A stretch of 64,000 bases of DNA from assembly GCA_005799265.1 (NCBI GenBank), contig SYHD01000275.1:1-64000 (forward strand), read 5' to 3'. Source of the DNA: Planctomycetia bacterium (GTDB lineage: Bacteria; Planctomycetota; Planctomycetia; Gemmatales; Gemmataceae). Shown here one piece after another: positions 9,792 through 18,196 of the stretch (position 1 is its first letter; every line of letters starts with the position of its first letter). Under the pieces are notes generated by a model. It saw nothing but the letters and a program-made list of their open reading frames with translations, made no database searches and had not been told where the DNA came from. The position numbers and the translations under genes were made by a program.

Positions 9792-10145
9792 CTACTGTTG
9801 TGTTGCCGTGGGGAAACGGCGTTCCATGTCGTCAAGTAACCGGTCGATGACGGAAATTCCGTGTCGGGTCGCGCGGGGATACCGTTGGCCGAGGTACGCA
9901 TGCACTTTTTTGAAGGTCCCTGGCGCCAGAATCAACCCACCTGCGATGATGAGCGGCGTTCCGAATGGACCGGGAAAAGGGAAGGCGAGTACCCCTGCTG
10001 CCACCAAGACGCAACCTATCGGCGCCGGGAGACTTGTGATCCGCGCCACGCTTGCGTCCTCGTCGACCGCTCCATCCGATGTTGCGTTCGTGGCCTTGGG
10101 CGGAGAACTATACTCGACCTGCTTGTCTTCGACTGTTGGTTCCAT
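9792..10145 (-). CDS. Small membrane protein, PGPGW-like
   Basis: PIGCVLVAAGVLAFPFPGPFGTPLIIAGGLILAPGTFKKVHAYLGQRYPR. Confidence 0.6.
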   Translation of the reverse strand: MEPTVEDKQVEYSSPPKATNATSDGAVDEDASVARITSLPAPIGCVLVAAGVLAFPFPGPFGTPLIIAGGLILAPGTFKKVHAYLGQRYPRATRHGISVIDRLLDDMERRFPTATQQ

Positions 10146-10219
10146 GAAGATGCACCATTGAAATCGCTCGGCGATTTGTATCCGTCTGGCCCGTTCAAAC
10201 AGCAAGGAATCGGCGCGCG

Positions 10220-10591
10220 CTAGTGGGTTCCGTTGATTTTCGCGGTCTTGCGAAAGCGACGCTCGGCCAGGGCATCCTGGACACGCTCGATTCGATCATG
10301 CACTTTCTGAGCCGCATCGGCGTAAGTATCATTCGCCTTGTCGGCAACCTTCTTCGCGACATGACTCACACCCTCATGGACCCGTGCGGCGGCTTGTTCG
10401 CCCGACTGTGCACCATCGCACAGCCCATGTCCAAACGCATTGTCGAGGGGCAAACTCTTGATGATCAACTGCGTGGGGAACATCACTCCAAATCCCACGA
10501 AATAGCTCAGAGAATACACCGTACGGGAAATGACCCCAGGCGTTTCCTCGACGGGCTGCTGGGTGGCGACTGCTTCTTCGTTATCGGCCAC
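10220..10591 (-). CDS. Small membrane protein, FPT/GLxDGA family member C
   Basis: SRTVYSLSYFVGFGVMFPTQLIIKSLPLDNAFGHGLCDGAQSGEQAAARV. GTG start at 10591 preceded by AAAGGAGCCC. Confidence 0.75.
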   Translation of the reverse strand: MADNEEAVATQQPVEETPGVISRTVYSLSYFVGFGVMFPTQLIIKSLPLDNAFGHGLCDGAQSGEQAAARVHEGVSHVAKKVADKANDTYADAAQKVHDRIERVQDALAERRFRKTAKINGTH

Positions 10592-10657
10592 GTTGAGGGC
10601 TCCTTTCGCAATATCAGGGCGGCCTCGCAAGCTCGTCCGTGCGGGATGCCCTGGAAG

Positions 10658-11008
10658 TCAGTTGGCAATGGTATCCAAAAGGCGTTTACGCTGGCGCGGT
10701 CGGCGTGGCTTCAACGGCCCAGAACGCCGCCTCGAAGATTTTTCCGAAGTTTCTGTCGCGGTTGTGCCTGGGACCGGAGCATTTGGCGTCGCGTTGGCGG
10801 TCGCTTTTTCAGTCTGCATATCCTTGAAGGCTTCGTTCTGCTCCGCGAATTTGCCTAGCAAATCGCCGTAGGCGCTGCCGAAGCCGGAGGCGGCAGGTCC
10901 AAGCAAGGGCTCAAGCATGGTCCTCACCTTGTCCCAGTTGCGGCCGACAACGCTCCCAATGGCAACGCCCATGGCCAAATACATCAGCTCACTGCGAGTA
11001 ACAGGCAT
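10658..11008 (-). CDS. Small single-TM protein with basic C-terminal tail
   Basis: MPVTRSELMYLAMGVAIGSVVGRNWDKVRTMLEPLLGPAASGFGSAYGDLLGKF...RRRSGPLKPRRPRQRKR. Confidence 0.6.
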   Translation of the reverse strand: MPVTRSELMYLAMGVAIGSVVGRNWDKVRTMLEPLLGPAASGFGSAYGDLLGKFAEQNEAFKDMQTEKATANATPNAPVPGTTATETSEKSSRRRSGPLKPRRPRQRKRLLDTIAN

Positions 11009-11048
11009 GCATAATCTCGAATACAGGCAACTAGGAACGGTCAGTAAT

Positions 11049-11426
11049 TCACGCGGGAACTGGGACGACTGCAAGTGGATTCCCGGCTTCGGCGGCTGTC
11101 TCCGTCCCCGCCCACTGCTTGCGCAGGTTGTACACGGAATCTGCTGCCGCCTGAGCCCCGTCTGTCAAACCATGGCAAATGACGTTGTTCGTCGGAATGA
11201 AGCTGGCGACGAGCATCGTCGGGAAGATAATTCCATAGGACACGCAATAGCAGGTCGTGTAGATAGTCTTCGCGACGACGTTGCTTGCGACGCTCTGCGT
11301 ATCGGCGACTCGAATGCTTTGCGAGGCAAGCGCCATTGCCTTGGCGACCTTTTCCAGGGATGTTTCGCCTGACGGAGTGCTTGTCGCCGCTGACTCGGTC
11401 GGTTGCATGCTGGGATCGGTGCTCAT
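11049..11426 (-). CDS. Small membrane protein, FPT/GLxDGA family member B
   Basis: AKTIYTTCYCVSYGIIFPTMLVASFIPTNNVICHGLTDGAQAAADSVYNLRKQWAG; close paralog of 6451-6843. Confidence 0.8.
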   Translation of the reverse strand: MSTDPSMQPTESAATSTPSGETSLEKVAKAMALASQSIRVADTQSVASNVVAKTIYTTCYCVSYGIIFPTMLVASFIPTNNVICHGLTDGAQAAADSVYNLRKQWAGTETAAEAGNPLAVVPVPA

Positions 11427-11674
11427 TGGTTTCTCCTCGGTGGTTTTGGGGTGATCGGGTCCGATAAAGGAGTCGAAATTCCTCAATTCGCACTAAACGT
11501 CCTCATTCCTTGGTGCGAATTGAGAAGTATTGATCCCACTTCGGACACCTTTCAGGTTGGCAATACCCTCCGCAGTCACCTCAATAATCTAACCATGCGA
11601 TCTTATTGCACAAGTCGCAAAAGAGCGGTAGGCGTGTAGGCAAAACCACCACAACTCGAATGGCCGACGGTTCC

Positions 11675-12358
11675 TCAATTCAGAAGCACCCAAACGATCG
11701 CTCGAAATGACAAGTCGGCGCTGCTGGTAATGCCAAGCTTCGTGCGAATGCGTTCACGATAAGTTTCCACCGTGTGGATGCTCACGTCGAGCTTGCGGGC
11801 GATGCGGCGCGTCGGCTCCCCGCGGCCGATCAGTTCAAACACCTCAAATTCGCGTTGTGTGAGCGCGCGCAACGGATTGGGAGATGCGCTCGAATTGACG
11901 CGGGCCACGTCACACAGCATATTTTGCGCGATCGCCGGGCTGACAAACATACGCCCTTCGGCCAGCTCGCACAGCCCGTAAAGAATTTCGTCGGCGGGAG
12001 CGCTCTTGCTCATGTATCCACAGGCGCCGGCGTTGAGTGCCAACCCCGCATACAGAGCATCATCATAAGAAGAAGTGACCAACATCCGTTGCAAGGGGTT
12101 GGCCTGCTTCATGCGCGTGATGTATTCGAGCCCCAAGCCATTCTTGAGGGACATCGAGAGAAGGACGAGGTCCGGGTTGCAGCTCTTGACATCGGCAAGC
12201 CCTTCATCGGGCGAATTGGACTCCTTGCAGATCGTGAAGCGGGATTGTTCGCGAAGCAGATTTGCCATTCCGAGGCGAACGAGGGAATTATCACTAACAA
12301 CGAGAATTTTCTTTTGCGGAGAGGCCGAATCAATGGAACGTGTCAGGTATGGGTGCAA
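11675..12358 (-). CDS. NarL/LuxR-type response regulator with atypical receiver (paralog of 7008-7691)
   Basis: LTQREFEVFELIGRGEPTRRIARKLDVSIHTVETYRERIRTKLG. DLVLLSMSLKNG again has Ser at the phosphoacceptor. TTG start. Confidence 0.9.
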   Translation of the reverse strand: MHPYLTRSIDSASPQKKILVVSDNSLVRLGMANLLREQSRFTICKESNSPDEGLADVKSCNPDLVLLSMSLKNGLGLEYITRMKQANPLQRMLVTSSYDDALYAGLALNAGACGYMSKSAPADEILYGLCELAEGRMFVSPAIAQNMLCDVARVNSSASPNPLRALTQREFEVFELIGRGEPTRRIARKLDVSIHTVETYRERIRTKLGITSSADLSFRAIVWVLLN

Positions 12359-12599
12359 GATGGACTCCAGGAAAGAAGTCGCACGCTCCCAGCGACATCT
12401 TTACATCAACGCGATTGTTTTGGGACATCCTTTCCGCATAAAGCCGTTGAAGTCAACGAGCAACGGCGTCCTTCGCAGCTTGGCGTCGGCTGTCAACTCC
12501 TCGGTCACGTGCTGACGCAGCTCGCCCGTCAGTTCGACTGGCCCGAAAGCTTCAAAAAGATACGATTGGGGACGGCCAGCTCTCCGATCGTCAGCATTC

Positions 12600-12805
12600 G
12601 TTACTCCAGCTCGGCCTTCAAGCGTTCAAATCTCTTGATTGCGGGCACCGACACCATTCTTGCCCTGGGCCAACCCCGCCCCGCCGCCGGCCAGAAACTC
12701 GTCCTGCCAGCCATACAGTGTCTGTTCACTGATCCCATGCCGCCGCGCCAGCGGCGCCGCTTCCCGTCTTTGCTCGACTGTCAATTCAGATCGGCATCGT
12801 ACATC
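12600..12805 (-). pseudogene. IS3/IS-type OrfA transposase remnant (HTH)
   Basis: Minus-strand frame reads SELTVEQRREAAPLARRHGISEQTLYGWQDEFLAGGGAGLAQGKNG, then a stop. Confidence 0.65.
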
Positions 12806-12945
12806 CCCTCCGGACCGGATAATAGAAGTCTACCCGGCCGCCGGAGCCCTCACCTATGCCGAGTCCCAGGAGATGGAACAATACCCTATTTTGCCCATGC
12901 CTCCAAATGAATTCGCTATGAAATAGCAGTCTGGGCAAAATTTTC

Positions 12946-14238
12946 TTATCGAAAAGTCTCACGGTTCAGGATGCCGGCCAAATCAACGGCTGCATTCCAC
13001 ATATCCGTGAGCGCATCGAGAAAATCGCTTTCCAATGCCGTCAAGGTGCGATGAATGTCGACGTGTGAAGCAAGTGACCTGCCGTCCTTGCCGGCGGCCT
13101 TGCGCGCTTCGGCCGCGGCCTTGCGCGCCATGGGCAGGGCTTCCTGCTCGTGCTGGTTTACCTTTTCCAATGCCTGGTGGTAAGCGCCAAGCATTTGCAA
13201 TGCTTTCACACGCATGTCGTTTTGGATGGCATGCATGGATTCGGTGGCACTGACCACGTTCGACCGGGCTGCGTGAATACCGCCTTGATTTTGATTCCAG
13301 ACGGGAACGGGGAATGTGAGGTTAAACCAGAACTGGTTGTTGCTCGACTGGCCGTTCACGCCCCATTGGTAGGCAGGTCCCAAGGTCGGATTGGGAATCC
13401 AATCAACCTGAGCACGCTTAAGGAGGATCTCGTTCTGCTTTATCAATGATTGACCCACTCGTACCTGGCTACTGTTGTTCGCGACATAATCCAGAAGAGC
13501 GTTGTCATCGACCTGTGGGTAAGGGCCGAGGAGGCTACCGGAAAGTTCCGTGATGGGAAGATTCGGTATCCCCGCGAGGGCGGCTAATTGTTTTCGGCTT
13601 CTGCCCAGGACAACCACGGCGGACCGGTGCAGTCCGACCGTCCGCACGTAGTCGAGTCGAATGGCGGCGAGGTCCGTGTCACTAGCCTTGTTTTTGCCCT
13701 GAGCTTCTTTGCCGGCCTTTTCGAGTTCCGCCAGCGCTTTTAGGATTTCGTCCAGAATCCGCAACCGTGCCTGGGCAGCCAGAGCAACATAGAACTGTTT
13801 TCTCAAGGCGGTTTTCATGGCCATCCGATTGAGCTGAAAAAGCTCGGTGGCCTGCGTGATGGTTTCTTCGACCGCAGCCTGGTCGAGCCGCCGCTTGCCC
13901 ATGACGGGAATTTCCTGTTGGAAGCCGACGTTTGGCAAGCTTTGGCGTCCCGCGAACACAAACGGATTGCCGGAGTTGAAACTCGGATTGGGATAGAGCC
14001 CCGCCTGAATCGCGGCGCCTCGGGACGATTCGATCACGGCTCGGTCGCGCATCAAGATGGGATTGTGCTGATCCGCAATCTGTTCAAGACTCGCCAGACT
14101 GTAGACTTCAATCGCCGGGAGTTTTTGCAGCATTTCCGGCGGCTGCAGTTGGGCAACCTGGGCCGACGCGGGCAACGCACATCCCCACAGCAGGGCCGCC
14201 GCGCACATTGATGTTTCGATCCAGAATCGCATGCTCAA
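12946..14238 (-). CDS. TolC/CzcC-family outer membrane efflux protein
   Basis: Signal peptide, then HNPILMRDRAVIESSRGAAIQAGLYPNPSFNSG...QEIPVMGKRRLDQAAVEE...FNLTFPVPVWNQNQGGIHAARSNV, typical of the OEP family. Confidence 0.9.
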   Translation of the reverse strand: MSMRFWIETSMCAAALLWGCALPASAQVAQLQPPEMLQKLPAIEVYSLASLEQIADQHNPILMRDRAVIESSRGAAIQAGLYPNPSFNSGNPFVFAGRQSLPNVGFQQEIPVMGKRRLDQAAVEETITQATELFQLNRMAMKTALRKQFYVALAAQARLRILDEILKALAELEKAGKEAQGKNKASDTDLAAIRLDYVRTVGLHRSAVVVLGRSRKQLAALAGIPNLPITELSGSLLGPYPQVDDNALLDYVANNSSQVRVGQSLIKQNEILLKRAQVDWIPNPTLGPAYQWGVNGQSSNNQFWFNLTFPVPVWNQNQGGIHAARSNVVSATESMHAIQNDMRVKALQMLGAYHQALEKVNQHEQEALPMARKAAAEARKAAGKDGRSLASHVDIHRTLTALESDFLDALTDMWNAAVDLAGILNRETFR

Positions 14239-14268
14239 TATCTCCAGGCAATGCGCGGATGCCGCGGG

Positions 14269-15231
14269 TCAATACCGGTACTCAGCCCGCAGAACGATCC
14301 CCTGAAGGAGAAATTGGCTGCCGCCGTTCTGCAACGAGGAACTCAAGAACCACCATTGTTCAAGCGAATACCCGGCCGCGAGCCGAAGCGAGGACAAACT
14401 CGGCGGCGTGTAATTAACGCCGAACTCCCCCGCGACGATAACCGCGCCGGTATTAAATGGGCCAGTATTCTGGAAAACGTTCCCCACTCCCGTCGAGGTC
14501 GTCTGAGAAACAGAATTTTTTATCTGTCCAAAAAGACCTTCGGCTCCGCCCCGGAAGTACAACGACAGCGAGGATAGTCCGACCGGTTGGGTGTAGCGCA
14601 GTACGGCTCGTGGGCCGATACCCCAATAATTGGTGGAAGTGTGTGCGCTCAGGATTTGCTGGCCGGTGATCTGGGAATCATGAAACCAGGTGGCCACGCC
14701 GAGGCCGAATCCTACCACCAGTTGCCGACGAAAGAATGGGCTCAACTCGTCCGCGCCGGGCACGATTTCCGAACTGAGGTATTCAAGGTTGACGGTTTGC
14801 ACGTCGAGCCGGCTTTTCTCCTGGCCGGCTCCAGCTTGATCAAAATTCGGGATGACCGTTGTCCCCTGCGTTCCGAATCCCCGGTAAGTGAGGTTGACGT
14901 CCCCCGCGCCGTCGCCGCAACGATAGCCGAGCATGAGTTTCGGCGCTCCGGTCCAGTTGAGCGGGGCTGCGGGATAGACTTCGACGCGATCAGTCACATG
15001 GGGCTTGAGGATGTCGGCCTCGACGCTGCCGTACCACATTCCCGGTGCAAAGAAGGGAGCCGGGCTGAAATATTCGGTTGCGGCTTTCGTCGTCGGTTGG
15101 GCAGGCGTGGAAGCCGGGGGGATCAACCAATTCCCGGATCCTTTCGGGGCCGCCAGTTCCGGGATCGGCTGCGGCGATGGCAGCTGCCCGCACGGCATCA
15201 ACGCCCAAAGGATACTGAAACATACGTTCAT
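14269..15231 (-). CDS. Outer-membrane beta-barrel protein (BBP7/Lpg1974-like)
   Basis: FFAPGMWYGSVEADILKPHV...KLMLGYRCGDGAGDVNLTYRGFGTQG...GIGPRAVLRYTQPVG..., terminal aromatic-rich strand LRAEYRY. Confidence 0.65.
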   Translation of the reverse strand: MNVCFSILWALMPCGQLPSPQPIPELAAPKGSGNWLIPPASTPAQPTTKAATEYFSPAPFFAPGMWYGSVEADILKPHVTDRVEVYPAAPLNWTGAPKLMLGYRCGDGAGDVNLTYRGFGTQGTTVIPNFDQAGAGQEKSRLDVQTVNLEYLSSEIVPGADELSPFFRRQLVVGFGLGVATWFHDSQITGQQILSAHTSTNYWGIGPRAVLRYTQPVGLSSLSLYFRGGAEGLFGQIKNSVSQTTSTGVGNVFQNTGPFNTGAVIVAGEFGVNYTPPSLSSLRLAAGYSLEQWWFLSSSLQNGGSQFLLQGIVLRAEYRY

Positions 15232-15496
15232 TATGCCATCGCTCCACGGCCCTGCGTCACGTTTTTTTCAACCTTGAGTAAATATCGGGCCGACGTTCCT
15301 TTTTCTTGAGAGCGGCGGTGGACGTTTCCGAATTTGCCGATTAAAACGGTGGGTTGGGCGAATCTGGTTCAGTTGGATTTGGTAGTGAAAGCCACTACGG
15401 ACCACTTTTTATTTACCTTCGCAGATTTACTGACCGGAAGTTACAATATTCGTCAATTGATGTTGAGCCTTTTTCATATTGCCAGAGGTAATACCC

Positions 15497-16522
15497 ATGC
15501 TGCCATTGAACGAATACGAAGATAAGCAGGTACGGCACATTGCCGGTTGGAAGGCGGAGCGGACTTCCCTTTTGGGCACCGTCTTAGATCGATTGACGGC
15601 GCCATTAGCAAGAATAGTGCGTAAAGCCATCCCCGAGGATGCCGTTCAGGAATGGGTCCGCGTGGCCTTTGAGGTGTCGGAAGTTTTCTGCCACGTAGAG
15701 AAGGTGACGGCGCGCGCCGGCGTGAAAGACGTCCATGAACTCCTCCACAAGGACTTGGCTTTTTGCGACTCATTGGCAGACCACTTCATTCACCAGGCCG
15801 GCGAGGGGGCGTTGTTCCGCACCCTCACCGGCAGCGGCGGCGGCGCCTTGAACATTCGTATGATGATGAGTTACTCTCTCCAGGCGATTCACACCGTCGG
15901 CTTTTGTTATGGTTTCGGCCTCGACGAGCCTCATGAGCGCGATTACACCATGAGCGTTCTCGAACTGGCTTCAGCGAACACCATGGCGGAAAAGGTCGCG
16001 GCGCTGCATAAAGTCGGCAAGGTCAAGGAAATGATCATTGATGAGGCCCTTACGGAACTTGCCGAGGAAGCGATTGTTGAAGGAATCGCCATGTCCGGCT
16101 CGCTCCACAATATCCCGTTGTTCGGCATGGCGGCCGGCGCCGTTCACGATGCGTATGTCGCGGATAATGTAGCCAAGGTCGCAAAGATTTGTTTCCAGGA
16201 ACGCTGGTTGCATCGTCAGGGTAAAGTGGATGAGATTGCGCCCGATCCTAAGGAGGCCCGCTGGATTCCGCAACGTTACGCCGAGCCGATTGTGACAGGT
16301 GCGTATTATGTCTCCTTCTCGCTCGGCTTCGCCTTGGCGTTTCCTCCCTTACTTCTTGCCAGCCTTATTTCTCCAAAGAGTTCCATGGCCGAGGGGCTTG
16401 CAGATGGATACGATGCGGCCAACCAAGATGTCGATCGCATGAAGGCGTGGGTCAAGGAGTCGGTCACGGCGAACACGTCAATTTCCGTACCGAATCCTGT
16501 GCCCGCCGCAGCAGGCGCATGA
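15497..16522 (+). CDS. EcsC-family-like protein with C-terminal FPP/GLADG membrane motif (member E)
   Basis: IRMMMSYSLQAIHTVGFCYGFGLDEPHERDYTMSVLELASA resembles EcsC. C-terminal TGAYYVSFSLGFALAFPPLLLASLISPKSSMAEGLADGYDAANQDVDRMKAW. Confidence 0.65.
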   Translation: MLPLNEYEDKQVRHIAGWKAERTSLLGTVLDRLTAPLARIVRKAIPEDAVQEWVRVAFEVSEVFCHVEKVTARAGVKDVHELLHKDLAFCDSLADHFIHQAGEGALFRTLTGSGGGALNIRMMMSYSLQAIHTVGFCYGFGLDEPHERDYTMSVLELASANTMAEKVAALHKVGKVKEMIIDEALTELAEEAIVEGIAMSGSLHNIPLFGMAAGAVHDAYVADNVAKVAKICFQERWLHRQGKVDEIAPDPKEARWIPQRYAEPIVTGAYYVSFSLGFALAFPPLLLASLISPKSSMAEGLADGYDAANQDVDRMKAWVKESVTANTSISVPNPVPAAAGA

Positions 16523-16561
16523 GCAAACCGGGATCACCGTGGGCGAGAAGGGGATAGAAAC

Positions 16562-16867
16562 ATGGCCACAAAGGAACGGCTCTACGAACGCAAAGTCAAG
16601 AAACCTTTGGACAAAAAGAAGAAGGAACTCCTCGGCGAAATCGTGAAGAAAAAGCTTGGCGGCGCGATTCAGCGCCAAGAATGGAACGACAACGCCACGA
16701 CACTGACCGTGACCACCCAGCATGTCACCTTTATCCTCTCGTCGGATGCCGAATCCCTGTATGTGGACGCGGAATACTCATGGCTGGCCCGATTTCTTGT
16801 GACGGAAGATAATCGCAAACAAGCTCGCGAGATGGCCATGGCCATTGCCGATGAGGCAGGGCTCTGA
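16562..16867 (+). CDS. Hypothetical protein, 101 aa
   Basis: ORF MATKERLYERKVKKPLDKKKKELL...; collinear with the EcsC-like gene, 40 nt downstream. Confidence 0.55.
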   Translation: MATKERLYERKVKKPLDKKKKELLGEIVKKKLGGAIQRQEWNDNATTLTVTTQHVTFILSSDAESLYVDAEYSWLARFLVTEDNRKQAREMAMAIADEAGL

Positions 16868-16965
16868 TTTGCCTTTCACGCCAGCGAGGATCATTCGCCG
16901 GCGCGACGGGCGCATCGGAGCGGCGTTTTTCACGGTATTCCTGGCGATCGTGCCTATGTCACAGG

Positions 16966-17152
16966 ATGGATTACAGCCTCGTTGGAAGAAAAAAGCACAA
17001 GGACGCCTACGACATTTTCATGGCGCTTCTCGCCGGGACTTCGCTCTACAAGACTTTCAGCGACGAGCTGCCCTCTCACGAAACATCGAATCCCCCCCTG
17101 GTTCGTCGCCGGCGTCGGCATCTTTGTCGGGGTGGCGTTGTTGTTGTTTTGA
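16966..17152 (+). pseudogene. Small tail-anchored membrane protein interrupted by frameshift at a C7 tract
   Basis: MDYSLVGRKKHKDAYDIFMALLAGTSLYKTFSDELPSHETSNPP. After removing one C at 17092-17098 it continues WFVAGVGIFVGVALLLF*. Confidence 0.45.
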
Positions 17153-17199
17153 AAATACTCCCGGCAGGAAAAAGGGCGTTGGCTCGCAAGACGACGGGG

Positions 17200-17964
17200 T
17201 TACCGAGACACGGCTGGCAGTGACATTGGAATAACGGTGCCGCTTTTCGTTACGTGGCAATGGTGCGGACACACCCAGTGCGTGTCGCCGGGGCCGTGAA
17301 TAAGGACTCCCGTAAACGACGCATGATCGCAGACGCCGTAGTCAATGGAGCGGTGTAGCCGTTGAAGATCGTCTGTGATGACGGTGCATGCCAGCTTGGT
17401 AATGCCGGCGTGATCGGGGTGTTCGCCATAGCGCAGCGCCGAAAGGATCTTTTGCCGCACGATGCATTGTTCGATGTCGTCCAGGTCGATTTGAAAATTG
17501 ATTTTCCCGTCGCGCAACTCGTGGAGAATCATGCTGAGTGATCCGCACGCGTGAGAAACTTCGCCGATTCCCTCACGAAAAACGGTACCGACCTCGCCTT
17601 CCTGGGAAATTGCCACGTGCGGCATGGCGTAAAAGACAAAACGACGTTTGCCGTCGGCGAAGGGAGCATGGCTCAAGACGGTTGCGATGCCGCTTTTTCC
17701 CGCTAGCAGGAAGCCGCCGAGACTGCGAAAATCGAACGTCTTGCCCCAGTTTTTGACGACCTCGCTAAATAGGGGTTCGGCAATTTCGTCGCGGCAGGCG
17801 GCGACGACGCCGAGGGTGTTGTCGTAATCAAACCCGAATTGGTTGAGTTCCCGGCATGTCAGCTGGATGTAATCGTCGAGGGGACGGCTGCCGGGAAAAA
17901 GCGCATGGAGGGTTTTGAGGAAGAGGGGTGCCTTTCCGACATCGGCCTCGTTGGATCCTGCCAT
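17200..17964 (-). CDS. LCIB-like (theta-class) carbonic anhydrase family protein
   Basis: GFDYDNTLGVVAACRDEIAEPLFSEVVKNWGKTFDFRSLGGFLLAGKSGIA, FVFYAMPHVAISQEGEVGTVFREGIGEVSHACGSL, DDIEQCIVRQKILSAL. The CRDE, His and SHACG ligand motifs are kept. Confidence 0.85.
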   Translation of the reverse strand: MAGSNEADVGKAPLFLKTLHALFPGSRPLDDYIQLTCRELNQFGFDYDNTLGVVAACRDEIAEPLFSEVVKNWGKTFDFRSLGGFLLAGKSGIATVLSHAPFADGKRRFVFYAMPHVAISQEGEVGTVFREGIGEVSHACGSLSMILHELRDGKINFQIDLDDIEQCIVRQKILSALRYGEHPDHAGITKLACTVITDDLQRLHRSIDYGVCDHASFTGVLIHGPGDTHWVCPHHCHVTKSGTVIPMSLPAVSR

Positions 17965-18196
17965 GACAACCTGCGGTAAAGAGGCTGACTTTGCGGATGT
18001 TCAGGGACACGCTTCAGCTCTTTGTACCGCTCAAGGGTGGCGAAACAAGGCCGGACAAATCGGTCGACGGACGGACGCAGGAAAATGCGCTAAACCTGCA
18101 AACCGCGTTTTTCGTAAGGTAAGCTTCGCCTGGCACTCGCGAAGCTATTCTTGGCTGGCCGAATGCGTGTACAGAACCCTTTGAAAAGGAACTCAA

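Noticed and set aside
12075-12515. 146-aa plus-strand ORF
   Set aside because: Antisense to the second LuxR regulator; no motif.
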